From: Phialophora verrucosa
Taxonomy: Eukaryota > Ascomycota > Eurotiomycetes > Chaetothyriales > Herpotrichiellaceae
Length of the DNA stretch: 64,000 nt
Direction: 5' to 3'
Assembly (NCBI GenBank): GCA_002099365.1
Contig: MSED01000014.1
Location: 2,170,001-2,234,000 of the forward strand
The notes below the pieces were generated by a model. That model saw nothing but the letters and a program-made list of their open reading frames with translations, was not told where the DNA came from and searched no databases. A program made the translations under genes and the position numbers. Shown in pieces: positions 1 to 10,236 of this stretch. The first letter of the stretch is position 1. Every line of letters starts with the position of its first letter.

Positions 1-1906
1 CCCGTGCCGGCATCGGCGGTAGGGGCGGCACAGTAGGACAGGTAAACGGAGACTGTCCTTGTTGGGCGGGCCGTGCTGGAGGGTGTGACCAGGACGGGCG
101 AGCCTGCTGTTGCGCTAAAGTAGCCGGACCCGGTCTGTGGGGGAGGGGCATGTTAGTCGAGGAGAGGAGAGTGTCACAAGAGGAGCTTCTCCAAGTGGCC
201 AGCTATCTTGACTTACTATGGTTCCACAGCCGGCGAAGCTTCCTGCCCCAGCGACTGTGCCAGAGCTGACGAACGACACCAAGCCGCCGCCATACCAAGG
301 CCAGACTGTGCCCGTCCCGGTCAATGTACCGGTACCGTAACCAAAACCGCCTATGGAAAATCAGTCGTCGATGGCCCCAGATGTTGCAGCATGCATCACA
401 CTTACAGCCCGTGATGGAAGCAATGCCGGAGAACGACCCAGTCGTAGCGATGATCGTGCCGCAGCCGCTAACGCTGGTTGCATAGCCTGTTCCAACAAGT
501 CAGCCAAATGCCGGGTCGCTGGTTGAGGGGATTAAGGAGCGTACCACTTGCGGTGCCTGAGGCGGAGACGGATGTGTTTGCCAGATACACGGTGCCTGTG
601 CCCTCTAGATCAGGGTTAATATTGGGAGTTCATCAACTTCATTGAAGAGAACATACCGATAATGCCACTTCCAGAAGCTTCTCCGCAGCCCACTATTGTG
701 TTTGATTTTGTGGAGCTGCTGAGCGAGACCGAGGCCGTAGCGGAAGAGGTGGATGCTCCTGTTCCCGTGATCACTGTAAGTGTGGGCAGATCTGAGACTC
801 CTCCGCTTCCGGTGGTTGACGTGGTAAGGATGGGCGGCGTGAGAGTGATTGTCGTGCTCGAAATGACAATGATTGAGTAGCTGGTTGTGGCTGTGATTAC
901 CGAGCTCGACGGCACCGTGTACGGATTGCTCGATAGAGGGCCGGAACTCGAGTCACTCCCGGTCGTTGTCATTGAGCTCAGAGTCACTGTCAAGACTGTG
1001 GTTGTCCCACTGATGACGGTCACAGTCGTGCGAGCAAATGTGCTGGAGGAAGAGGAGGCGATTAGAGATGTGGCAGAGGATGAGGAGGCGCTCGCAGATG
1101 TAGTGCCGCTATTCAATATGGGTCCCTGCGAAGGAGACTGGGAAGAGCTGTCTCCAGTGCTGGTGGGTGTAGTTAGAGAGAATCTCGAGGTCCCGCTCGT
1201 CGTGCTGAGCCCTGTTGTGTTTGTGCCTGTGCTTGTGCTTGTCGATCGAAACACACCAGTCGAGGCCGCGAACGACGTGGTCGTGTTTGCGAACAGCGTG
1301 CTGTTCAGTCGGCATGAGGCTGGAATTGTAAAGCAACATGGCAGACCGGTGGACGTGGGAGCGCTCGGCTGGAACACGCCGGTGTAATTCGTGTTATAGC
1401 ATGCTGAGGTTACCGGGTCTGGTGGAAAGTCAAAGGCGCCCTAGTTTGTTAGCTCCAGCGACTCCATTCGAGATAATGCCCGAACCCACATGGTACGTCC
1501 GAGTGGTGCATGGCGCAGTGGACGTGCTTGAACTCAAAGGTGCCGACGTAGCGGCATCTCCCCCGCAAGGAGTACATGTTGCAATGGGCGGATCTCCAGA
1601 AAAGACTCCACGCTTGTCAAAGACTCCTCTCCCTTGCCGTGTCTTTGAGAAATAGTGGTGATAGTGCAGGCTGTACATGATTTCACCAGTCCCGTTGCCC
1701 GCGAGCGTCACTTGCGGGGCCACTGCCGTGATCATGGAGGGAAGGATCTCATGACGAAGGTCGTAGTCTTGCGGTAGCTGGTTTGGCCTCGGGGTTGGCT
1801 CGTACAGCGGCTCGACAGGGAGTGTCAGGGTACCAAAATCAACATAAGCATATGTGCTGGAAAACAGAACGCCGGCAAATGCGAGAAATGAGCGTAGCGG
1901 AGACAT
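1..1906 (-). CDS. Secreted Ser/Thr-rich glycoprotein, 3' partial
   Basis: Minus-strand gene whose 3' end lies beyond position 1. Reconstructed exons are 1906-1490, 1440-657, 604-545, 486-406, 350-217 and 134-<1; every junction is GT-AG and keeps the frame, and several introns carry a TTAAC or CTAAC branch site. The N-terminus (MSPLRSFLAFAGVLFSSTYA) is a typical signal peptide. A short non-repetitive part with Cys pairs (CTPC, a later CC) follows, then about 200 residues made mostly of Ser and Thr, as expected for an O-glycosylated cell-wall or surface stalk. The distal exons encode a Gly-rich segment with spaced cysteines and a Trp-Pro-Trp-Tyr motif. No catalytic domain is recognisable, so no biochemical function is assigned. 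It lies head-to-tail with the secreted LPMO-like gene. Exon structure is well supported; function is unknown. Confidence 0.7.
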
Positions 1907-2546
1907 CCTGAAGCGATGCCCCGGGTCGGTAGATCAACTAAAACTAAACTTTGAGATAGCGTTGGCGGCGGATTCACGAAGCAGAGGCTACGGTGTTAGC
2001 ATTGAAGTCTATCCCTGGCACCGCGCGTTGTGATGCGCACAGACCTGGGAGAAAGCATGGAATGGAATGTTGGAGCGACTAGAAGGGAGAGGACCGCCCT
2101 TCCACCTTGCACAGCCGAGTCGCTTGGCATCCATATCCTACAACTGGAAGCTGTGGAGGTACGAGGAGACAAGGGAGACAAGTGGACAAATTGTCGTCTT
2201 TGCGAAAGCATCTACTGTTGTGTTGATAACTACAGAGTGTGGGAGTCTGCGATGGAAGGAATGTGATTCTGAGGACGGAGTATTGTAGTCTTGGCGCTCG
2301 CGTCACCTTCCTCATCCGCATACCATCACGTGATGTTTCCAGATACGCCTTCCTCGAACAGGTACAAAGACTCGCCGCCTGAAGCTGCTTCAATGTTGTA
2401 CAGAATTGATTCAACGCAGCATGCCTTCGGCATGCCATGGATCAGCCTAACAATACGTCAAGTATTATATACAAGAAGGTAAAAGCTCTTTAGAGCCCAT
2501 GCTGCTGCTTGCAACGAAGCGACAATTTCCCTTGCCAGGTTCGCAC
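1907..2546. other. Intergenic, 640 bp
   Basis: Separates the glycoprotein start from the stop of the LPMO-like gene. Only short unconvincing ORFs are present. It should contain the glycoprotein promoter and the LPMO-like 3' UTR. Confidence 0.6.
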
Positions 2547-3876
2547 CTAGTCGTCCAATTCCTCGCCATCGACCCAGCAATCCTTGTAATGGTGTCCGGA
2601 GTGGGTTGGGGATGCCGTCACCGTCACTGTCACAGTGGCTGGACCTTCTCCATCAGTAGCAGAAGTTGGGGCGACCGGAGTTGCCACTACCGGAACTGAA
2701 GGTGTGCCGCTTGATGTCGAAGCTGGCTTCACCGCCGTCGAAAAGGTCGTCCACGACGGCGACGCTGAGGAATCAGAGGCGGGAAGAATCGTGAACGCGG
2801 GCTCAGAGCTTGTCGTGGAGGGCGATTGCACATGAGTCGGTGCGGATGGGACGAAAGTGATGGAGATGGCCGCCGAGGAGGTTGCGGACGAGGCCACAGA
2901 AGACGACGAGGCGGGTGCGGAAGGGGCAGATGGCGCACCCTCGAAGATATCGTCCTGTGGTCCCGGGGCAAAGCCATTGCGAAGATTGTACGCAGGGGTC
3001 TGCGAGCCAGTCGTCACAACATTGTTCCCGGTAAGTTGGTTCCACACAATCATTTGCTTTGCACCCTTGACACATTTCGAAGCGTCCTTGTCGCACATGA
3101 CTGGGGGTTGGGCTTTGGCAAGAGGAGTGGTCGAGGTTGCACCTGTGACGGTACACTTGAAGCCTTGCATGTATATGTTGGGTTGACCGCAACCTCGAGG
3201 GACCCAGAGCCAGGCACACGTACATCCGCCTTCCGGGCAGGCCGGCATCGCAGCGGGCACTTGGTACGTGGCCGATCGTTTCCAGGGCGTGTGCTCCAAC
3301 ACGGTGAAGACGACCAAGTCCTCCATCGTAATCGCATTCAGGTCGCTCTCGTAGGCGATGGCGAACGCGGTACCTTGAGCGGAGGTCTCGTTCTGCGTAT
3401 GGATCCATCCAGAATCTGTGAGACAGATGGAATCCGAATTAGCCATCAATTTCTCTCGAACAGAATGGAATACACATGGACGACTTACCCTGGATACATC
3501 CTTCGCCCGTACCTGTCCACCCAGTCCAATCGTCAGGGTGATCGCCTCCATCCGGCCACTGCGAAGTATATTTGCCGTCGAACGACAACTTCGAAAATGC
3601 CTGGTTGTTGGCAAGGTCGACATTGAAGGAGCCGCCGGCCGGGAGCTCGAGAAAGACGCCGGGCGGGGGCGGGACTTTGTCGCAGCCTCGGTCGTGTTGA
3701 AACCACCACTGGTCTTGAGTAAGGTTGTACAAAGGGCTCACAGGTGCATTGGAGTTGGGGTTGGGGTTGCTTGGGTCTGTGCCGTTCTGGCAGTACATGC
3801 CCGGAGCGAAGGCGGCAACGTGAGCTTGAGCCAGGCCAGCTAGGGCCAAGGCTGGAAGAATGAATGAAGCAGCCAT
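2547..3876 (-). CDS. Secreted LPMO-like protein (AA14-type or related)
   Basis: Two exons, 3876-3489 and 3415-2547, with a 73-nt GTAAGT...CACAG intron, giving 418 aa. A clean signal peptide ends ...LAQA directly before His, so the mature protein should start HVAAFAPGMYC. A free N-terminal His is the signature of the copper 'histidine brace' in lytic polysaccharide monooxygenases. The catalytic-like part (to about residue 300) contains WPDGGDHPDD, PACPEGGCTCAW, several Cys pairs and a late WNQLTGNN motif. A Ser/Ala-rich low-complexity tail of roughly 100 residues follows, with no C-terminal hydrophobic GPI signal visible. The overall pattern recalls the AA14 family and its relatives, but the family assignment is from memory and activity is not proven. 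If it is an LPMO, it would act outside the cell on plant or fungal polysaccharide. Confidence 0.65.
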
Positions 3877-4598
3877 GTTGTTCGAAGAAACTTTGTGTCA
3901 GAAAGTCTGTTCGAAAGCACTCGAGACAGTATCTGTCGCAGAAACAAGATCTCGACGGCTATCGGCTTTCGAAACACAGATTCGAAGCTTAGATGAACGA
4001 ATGACTTTGATGCTTTGAACGAATGGACGAGCGCACTGCGCTGGTAACGAATGAACGGACTCGTGGAGTGCCTGAAGAATGAAGAACAAAACTGCTTGAA
4101 GAACAGAGAGACGCAAGATGTCCACGACGTTCATTTTATAATGTCTGAGGCTCTCCCACATAGGATATCCTTGGCGACGGACAGGGTACGTACCTCGGAA
4201 TAGACGCTTTGATGAGATGAAAGGCGGGGGAAGCAGGCCACGCCCGCCGACGTCTCAGACCATCAAGATCCTAGTGTTGTACTAGCAAGCGAGTCGGGGA
4301 AGACGAGGCTGAGGGCGTGGGGCCAAAGGATGACGATTCTCCCGTGAATCTTAAACTTGCGTTTCAGAGCCCACGCTAACACCCGGCTTCGGGATGGCGA
4401 AGCTGGGGTAATGCGAGATTGATAATCGAAGTCCGCCCCAAGGATGTCTCCTTTTCTTCCACGTGTGGGCCGAGACGCTCGCCATCCGCTAAGGTTTCGT
4501 ATAAAATCTTCAGGCCCAAGTGGGGGAATTTATAACTGGATGATGTCGAGGATGGAAAGTCTAGCAGGCATCCTGTCGCCATCGTCGAGAACGCCCCA
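3877..4598. other. Intergenic, 722 bp
   Basis: Promoter region of the LPMO-like gene plus the HBS1 3' UTR. An ORF at 3898-4161 on the minus strand has no coding character. Nothing else is recognised. Confidence 0.6.
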
Positions 4599-7153
4599 CT
4601 ACTCGATTAGGCCAGCGGCGACAGTTTCTCCATTTGCTCTAAGCACGATCCTGGCTGGAGCTTCCAAGGGTACAGCCTGATCTAGCTGCACCACGACTCG
4701 GACGACGCTTCCGGGCTGCACAATCTTCGGCCTTTTCTTCGTGACTGCCCCCGTCGATTTGTCCAAAACGCCGACAAGCTGGCTGATGCGGCCAGGCACA
4801 TGCAAGCGTCCTTTATGCACATCGACATTCATTGGCGTCAAGTGGTCGAATGCCAGTAACTTTGCCTTGCATTCCGTGATGTTCTGGATGGGCAACTGGG
4901 TGCTGCAAAGAACGTCTCCTGACTTCAAGTGGACAGGGTCGATATCTGTGAGATTCAGAATCACATTTTGACCCGCCACCGCCCAGTCCTGGGGTTCATC
5001 GTCCACTAGCAAGCTTCGAATCTGTGCCTTTTCGCCGCTGGGCATGATGACGACTTCCTCGCCAACCTGAATGGCGCCAGCATCTAGTCGACCCGATACC
5101 GACAGGGGATTCTGTACGCCGTGCCTAAAAATGTCGCTAATCGTCATTCGCAAAGCCTTGTCTAGCGCATACGTTAGTGGCTCGGAATTGTCGAGTTCTT
5201 CGACCAATGTCGGACCATTGTACCAGGCTGCCTTCGCATTGTTGACTTTGGTAAGGATGTTTCCTCCTTCGAGACCTGAGCATGGCACAAATGTGATGTT
5301 TTTCGACTGGAACCCAGCGCTGCTCAGGAACGCTGCCATCTGCTGGCGGATCTCGTTGAATCGCTCTTGTGACCAGTCTGCAACATCCATCTTGTTCACA
5401 GCAACTATTATCCGTTGGACGCCAATGGACCTTACCAACAGGGCGTGTTCTTTGGTTTGACCTTTCAGGCCGGACTCGAAATTGCCTGTGGAAGCGTCAA
5501 TGACGAGGACGGCAAAGTCGGCCTGACTGGCTCCGGCAATCATGTTAGGCACAAAATCTCGGTGACCGGGAGCATCGAGGATTGTGAAGGAGGTCTTGTC
5601 CGTTTCGAACTTGTTGGTGGCTATGTCGATAGTGACACCTCTCTCTCTCTCTTCAGTGCCTTGGTCTAAAACCCATGCGAACGCAAAAGAGGCTTTGCCG
5701 ATGCGTTCGGCTTCTTGTCGATATTTGTCCATGGTTCTCTGGTCGACAGCCTTCAAATCAAATAGCAGCCTGCCCATTAGGGTGCTCTTGCCTGCATCAA
5801 CATGGCCTGGACCGGTTAGCGACCAAAGTCCAACCAGATGCAATTAGATTGCGTACCGATAACAACAAAGTTTGCCGCGTTTTTCCGTTTTGTCTTCTTA
5901 TATTCTGCAAGCACATCGATGTTCTTGCTCTTGATCTTGGGTGTGTCCTGAATCGACAGGCCCTGGACACCATTGTTCAAGGTCACCTTCGACTTGGCTG
6001 GTTCTTTAGGTTTAGGTGCGGCCGATGGAGCTGCTAGATGATGCTGGAGTTAGCTCCTGACCGACAACATTTAGCTTTACATCCGACCTTTTGCAGACTG
6101 TGCCTTGGTCACGATATCATCCGGACTAGGCTCTGCAAAATTGAACGACTTAGAAGTCGCTTTGACCGACAGGGAGTCACTTGAAGGAGTGAATAAGCTT
6201 TCAGGGTCGTGGTTGGTCATGATGCTTGCGAATGCCGACGGGTGGCCACGTAGATTCTGATCGACCACCAGTGATGAATCTGGTGCATGGTTCGGTCCAT
6301 CCGCCTCTGCAGAACTTTCTTCACCTGATGGCGGTGCCTGGCGTGCAGCAGCTTGAGGATCGTCCGCTGCTGCAGCTTTGGGTTGGGATGGAGGGGTGAT
6401 CCTCGGTTTTGTCCGGTTGGGCAGATTGTGCTCCTTGACTTCGCTGCCGGGTGTACGCTCCGAATCTGGCGGATGGTTCTCCTTCTGTCGGCGTTTGGAG
6501 GCAAGTGCAGCAAGCTTTGACATTTTGCCAGCGTTTGCGGCACCACCTCGCAGACCGAGGCGCGGATAGAGTGGCTCGATGACAATCTCGGCTCTTCGGT
6601 GCTCTGGAATCTTCAGCCACGGGCTGTCCTGGAAGAAATCGACGGCAGAAAACGGCGATGTGCACGTGGTGCGGGCGTCGAAATCTTGATGCCCATCAGC
6701 ATCAGCATCGGTTGGGTAACGGCCCGGTTGAAAGCAATCATGACCACCACGACCTGAAGACACTTCAACTGGAGCATATTTAGGGGCGGACTCACTCTTT
6801 TTCTGATTTACCTGCTTCTTTGTCGCAGGAGGAGGAGGCTTCTGCTTGTCTGATAAAATGAGTATCTGCTCAACCATGGAAGGAAGCGCGGGCCAAACCA
6901 TACTCTTCAGATATGCAACAGACTTTGCCACATCGTAGTAATAATGCCATAGTGCCTCCTGAATTTCACCGTCTGTGACCGAAAAAGACGATCCGAGAGC
7001 AGCGCGGACCTTGACGGTGCCGTCGCGCAGCTGTTCCTTGTCTTCTGCTGAAAGGTCGTTGTGGCCGCCATCTTCATAGTCGTTGTCGTAGTCGTCGTAG
7101 TCGTCGAAATCGTCTTCATCGTGCGCCAGAGATTTGACGCGGCGGTTCGACAT
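4599..7153 (-). CDS. HBS1: HBS1 ribosome-rescue GTPase
   Basis: Three exons, 7153-6088, 6033-5857 and 5806-4599, give 816 aa. Hbs1 is the eRF3-like translational GTPase that works with Dom34/Pelota to split stalled ribosomes in no-go and non-stop decay. The N-terminus is very acidic (runs of Asp and Tyr) and then holds the Hbs1 N-domain, with a helix around IQEALWHYYYDVAKSVAYL. A low-complexity Pro/Ser linker follows. The GTPase domain begins near residue 414 with the P-loop GHVDAGKST, whose second residue lies at the exon 2/3 border, then DAPGHRD and NKMD. The C-terminal beta-barrels are typical of eEF1A/eRF3 proteins. The first intron's donor is GTCGGA, weaker than usual, but only this choice keeps the frame. 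Length is longer than yeast Hbs1, mainly because of the linker. Confidence 0.93.
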
Positions 7154-7726
7154 TTCGATAACTCTGGGGATTGGTGGGGGTGGCTGAGATACACGAATAC
7201 GGGTGTTCTCGAGGTGAGTCTAGGCAGACCCAATGTACAAACACCTTTGTGAGTTAAGGTGAGCCTTCGATCACTGGGAGGTAGTCTTAATCTTTGCGAA
7301 GCGCAAAGCTCGAGGTTATGTCACAGGTGGAGAGATCCTCTTTTGCTGTGCGGTGACTCGTGAGCGGGATGTGAGAGACTTGGATCTCCGATGGTATCGG
7401 GCAGCAAAGGATGACTAAGACAGCTTGGCGCTCACGTGCGATTCACCTGGCTTACTTCACACTCACCCTGGTTCTGTCAACAGGTGTTAATGACGGCAGC
7501 GCTTAAGTTGCGTAAGGGCTTTGTTGAAGCCTCTCGTGCCCCTGTATCATGTGTTTCCAGAGGCGCAAGACTCCTGTTCGATCCGCGTTGGGGTATAGCT
7601 TATCCTAATACTTGTCGTGGCAGCTCTACCCTTCCACACCTACGCTTGTTTGGATAGTTCTGTCCTCTCTCCGTCCGAGTTACAGTGCGGGAACAAATCT
7701 TCATTCTTTCTTCGAAACTATTCCTT
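7154..7726. other. Intergenic, 573 bp
   Basis: Divergent region between the HBS1 start and the broken kinase ORF. It should hold the HBS1 promoter. No further feature recognised. Confidence 0.55.
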
Positions 7727-8524
7727 ATGGCTGTAGAGATCAATGGATCCGTTCACCCTGTTCTTGGAATCGGGAGTACCGGTGTCGTCGTTCTGTCCAA
7801 AAACGTCGCCATCAAGCTGCCAAAATCGTTCGTCACCCGTGCGGACGAAGACGACGACTACGACGCCATCCAGCGGGAAAAGCAAGTCTACCGCCGCTTG
7901 GGAAACTGCGAAGGTGTCGTCCCATTTATTGATCTTCCCGGCCCGGGCATCGAGATGCTCTGGATGGAATATGGAAATCTCCGCGATTATCTTGCCACGC
8001 ACAAAGTTTCTCAATCATTGCGACTATCATGGCTCCGTCAATAATCCCACGCGCTCGACGCCATTCACAATCGTCGGGTCGTAGTGGCAGACATAAGTCC
8101 CCGGAATGTTCTTGTGGCGAAAGATATGTCAGTAAAGTTCTCTGACTTCACAGAGGCGCCTCTTCTTCCTCTCGATTGCGACATGGAAATGGTTGATGAC
8201 AACGGGTACTCGATGCAAACTGATATCGACCAATTTGGCGCCCTGATGTACGAAGTCAGCACGGGTATGAGGTGTAACTTTGATCTCTTCAAGGATCAAC
8301 CTCCAGGGCCAGCCACCGCTGCCTTTCCTCAAAGAGACGGCCTACCTAGCACAGACAGCATCTGGCTCGGTTCAGTCATTGAGAAGTGCTGGACCAAGAA
8401 CGCAGTTCGTACCAGCCGTGAATTGTCAGAATTGTTGGACTTGTTTCAGGAGGTCGACCTCCACAACGATGCCGACTCGACGTCTGATTTCATCCACGAA
8501 CCAAACCCCGGCCAGGACATTTGA
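7727..8524 (+). pseudogene. Protein kinase-like ORF with in-frame stop
   Basis: From ATG 7727 to the stop at 8522-8524 one frame encodes a small eukaryotic-kinase-like protein of about 265 codons, broken by TAA at 8042-8044. Before the stop are a glycine-rich loop (VLGIGSTGVV), the VAIK-like lysine (VAIKLP) and the hinge (EMLWMEYGNL). After it the same frame continues with a helix (SHALDAIHN), a catalytic loop (VVADISPRNVLV), SDFTEAP in place of DFG, and C-lobe motifs including DIDQFGALMYEV. A putative intron GTCAAT...GGCAG (8038-8091) would remove the stop but also the catalytic loop Asp region, so nonsense mutation is the simpler reading. It belongs to the small APH/kinase-like group expanded in filamentous ascomycetes. 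The frame is otherwise intact, so inactivation would be recent, or the base is a sequencing error. Confidence 0.7.
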
Positions 8525-8965
8525 GTGTCCGCTAGGGAGGAAGACGATTTCAAGTTACACGAAGAAACCGGGAGCGACCTTCGAATGAAAGAGCCCGAGG
8601 CTCGCGGTCGTAGACGACCGGTTTCGCAGGAGCGATGCCTCTCACACCGTTTCCTGCGCCCCCAAATTCCCCAAGTCTGGTGGCTCCATGTGGACACAGG
8701 GAACAACTGGCGGCTTTCTCAACAAAGGCAGCCACCTGGAAGGTTGAAATTCTGGTATCATGCAACTATATTTCTACGGTGTCTGACTCCATGTATAGCC
8801 GCGAGGCGAATTGGCCGCATGCCCATTCGTCGTCTGCTCGTGATGGAATTTGCCCCTGGCCTACCTCTGAAGGTATTTTCGACGACATCTCCGCCCAAAT
8901 AAATCATCCTCCGGTCCTTCGAACACTCACACCTCTAACAGAATAGCATCTCTCAATGCCTAGCC
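8525..8965. other. Gap between two decayed kinase genes, 441 bp
   Basis: ORFs here (for example 8525-8902) show no recognisable motif and look like noise. No gene is called. Confidence 0.5.
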
Positions 8966-9690
8966 ATGATAATTCGCCAACCAGCGGAAGCGTCTCTCGA
9001 ATGTGACAACACGAATGGACGCCGGTTTGGGGTTCTGTTTTATCCGAGACTCGAAAGATCTACCAAACCCGCACAACAGGTGTGGGAGGCGCCGAACAAT
9101 ATCCAAGAAATCGATGTTGACGCCGGTAGAAGGGTTGTGATCGTTGGTCCCTACCTCGTCAAATATGGGAAGTATGCGAGTCCCCTCGAGGGCCACAATT
9201 TGCCTTTCCTCGAACAGAACCTCCCCATCATCCCGGCACCAAAACTGTACGCCTTGTGGCATGAGGGTGATGAATTTGTTTTGGTCATGGAGTTCCTTGG
9301 ATGCAAGACGCTGGATACGCTCTGGAAAACCCTTGGAGACAGGCAAAAGGATACAATCGTCAGGATGCTTCAAGGTATAGTCAAAACCCTTCACGGTCTC
9401 CCCAATTCTGCATTCTTCGGCAGCATTACGAAGGGACCTATTCCATATCATTTATTTTGGGATTCAGATAAAGACCCGGCGGTAATGGGCCTTTCGACAC
9501 TGCTAGCGACATGATTCGTGGATTAGCTAGACGGTCGCGAATTGATTCGATCCTTAACAGCACAAGACCAAAACTAAGTTCCGTGATGATCAGGATTTCG
9601 AGTACTACCAGTTCATAACGTCGGTGTTCTTCAGTCATGGGCACTGTCAATCCGGTGAGGACGGTCTCTCCTCTTGAACAAGATCGAGCA
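8966..9690 (+). pseudogene. APH-like phosphotransferase, frameshifted
   Basis: ATG 8966 opens a frame with the N-lobe of an aminoglycoside phosphotransferase/choline kinase-like protein: a VKYGK lysine motif, an EQNLPIIPAPKLYALW segment, the FVLVMEFLGCKTL hinge, then PNSAFFGSITKGP. The frame stops at 9512-9514. The expected continuation, GPFDTASDMIRGLARR, is present in the next frame from about 9488, and DFEYYQFITSVFFSHGHCQS (the degenerate HGD catalytic loop) lies in yet another context near 9594-9650. At least two frame changes are therefore needed, and the catalytic His-Gly-Asp has become His-Gly-His. The C-terminal substrate and metal-binding part cannot be followed with confidence. This is a decayed copy, comparable to the one at 37977-38889. 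Confidence 0.65.
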
Positions 9691-10236
9691 TCAGAGCGGG
9701 AACCGAGATGACCACTATTGAGCCTTATCATCCGGCTGAGAAGTGGCTGGCGTTGAACATCGCAAGACAGACATGATAGTGAAATCCCACCCACCTGAGT
9801 GAATACACGTGTGAGACGATGGTGAACATGCTTCATTTGGTCTCAATCGAGGGGATGCTCGCAGCAGATTCAGCGACATTGCGTTGAGCCAGAGCACGGT
9901 TTTCATTGGTCAAGTTCAAAGACGATCCCACCAATCGTGAGTTGCAGGACGGCCAATCACAGTTTTGCTACGGGGCTGCACCTCAGAGCGTGGCATGTCC
10001 AAGGTCGTCGTCCCCATCCAACTTCACCATCCAGCCCGCCCACGTAAAGACGACATAGTTATGCCACACAAGCAATCCTCTGCCTCGAGCACATCCTATC
10101 TCAGCATTTCGTTGTGACGTCCGTCTAGATGCCTACCTCTCAGGGACGTAAAGCTGGTCTCTCCTTGACGCCATGATTTGTCTCCAGATCGGCTCGAATT
10201 CGATGCTTCGGTAGCGCATGCCCCCCAGCTTCACCA
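9691..10236. other. Intergenic, about 545 bp
   Basis: Possible further debris of the APH-like copy, then the promoter and 5' UTR of the downstream Ser-rich gene. The last part is C/T-rich on the plus strand. Confidence 0.45.

Noticed and set aside
662..1387. Two long plus-strand ORFs opposite the Ser/Thr-rich gene
   Set aside because: They are antisense shadows of the Ser/Thr repeats (read as Val/Glu-rich); the minus-strand exons have a signal peptide and consistent splice sites.
8038..8091. Candidate 54-nt intron removing the kinase stop codon
   Set aside because: It would also delete the helix and start of the catalytic loop (HALDAIHNRRVVVAD), so the product could not be a normal kinase.
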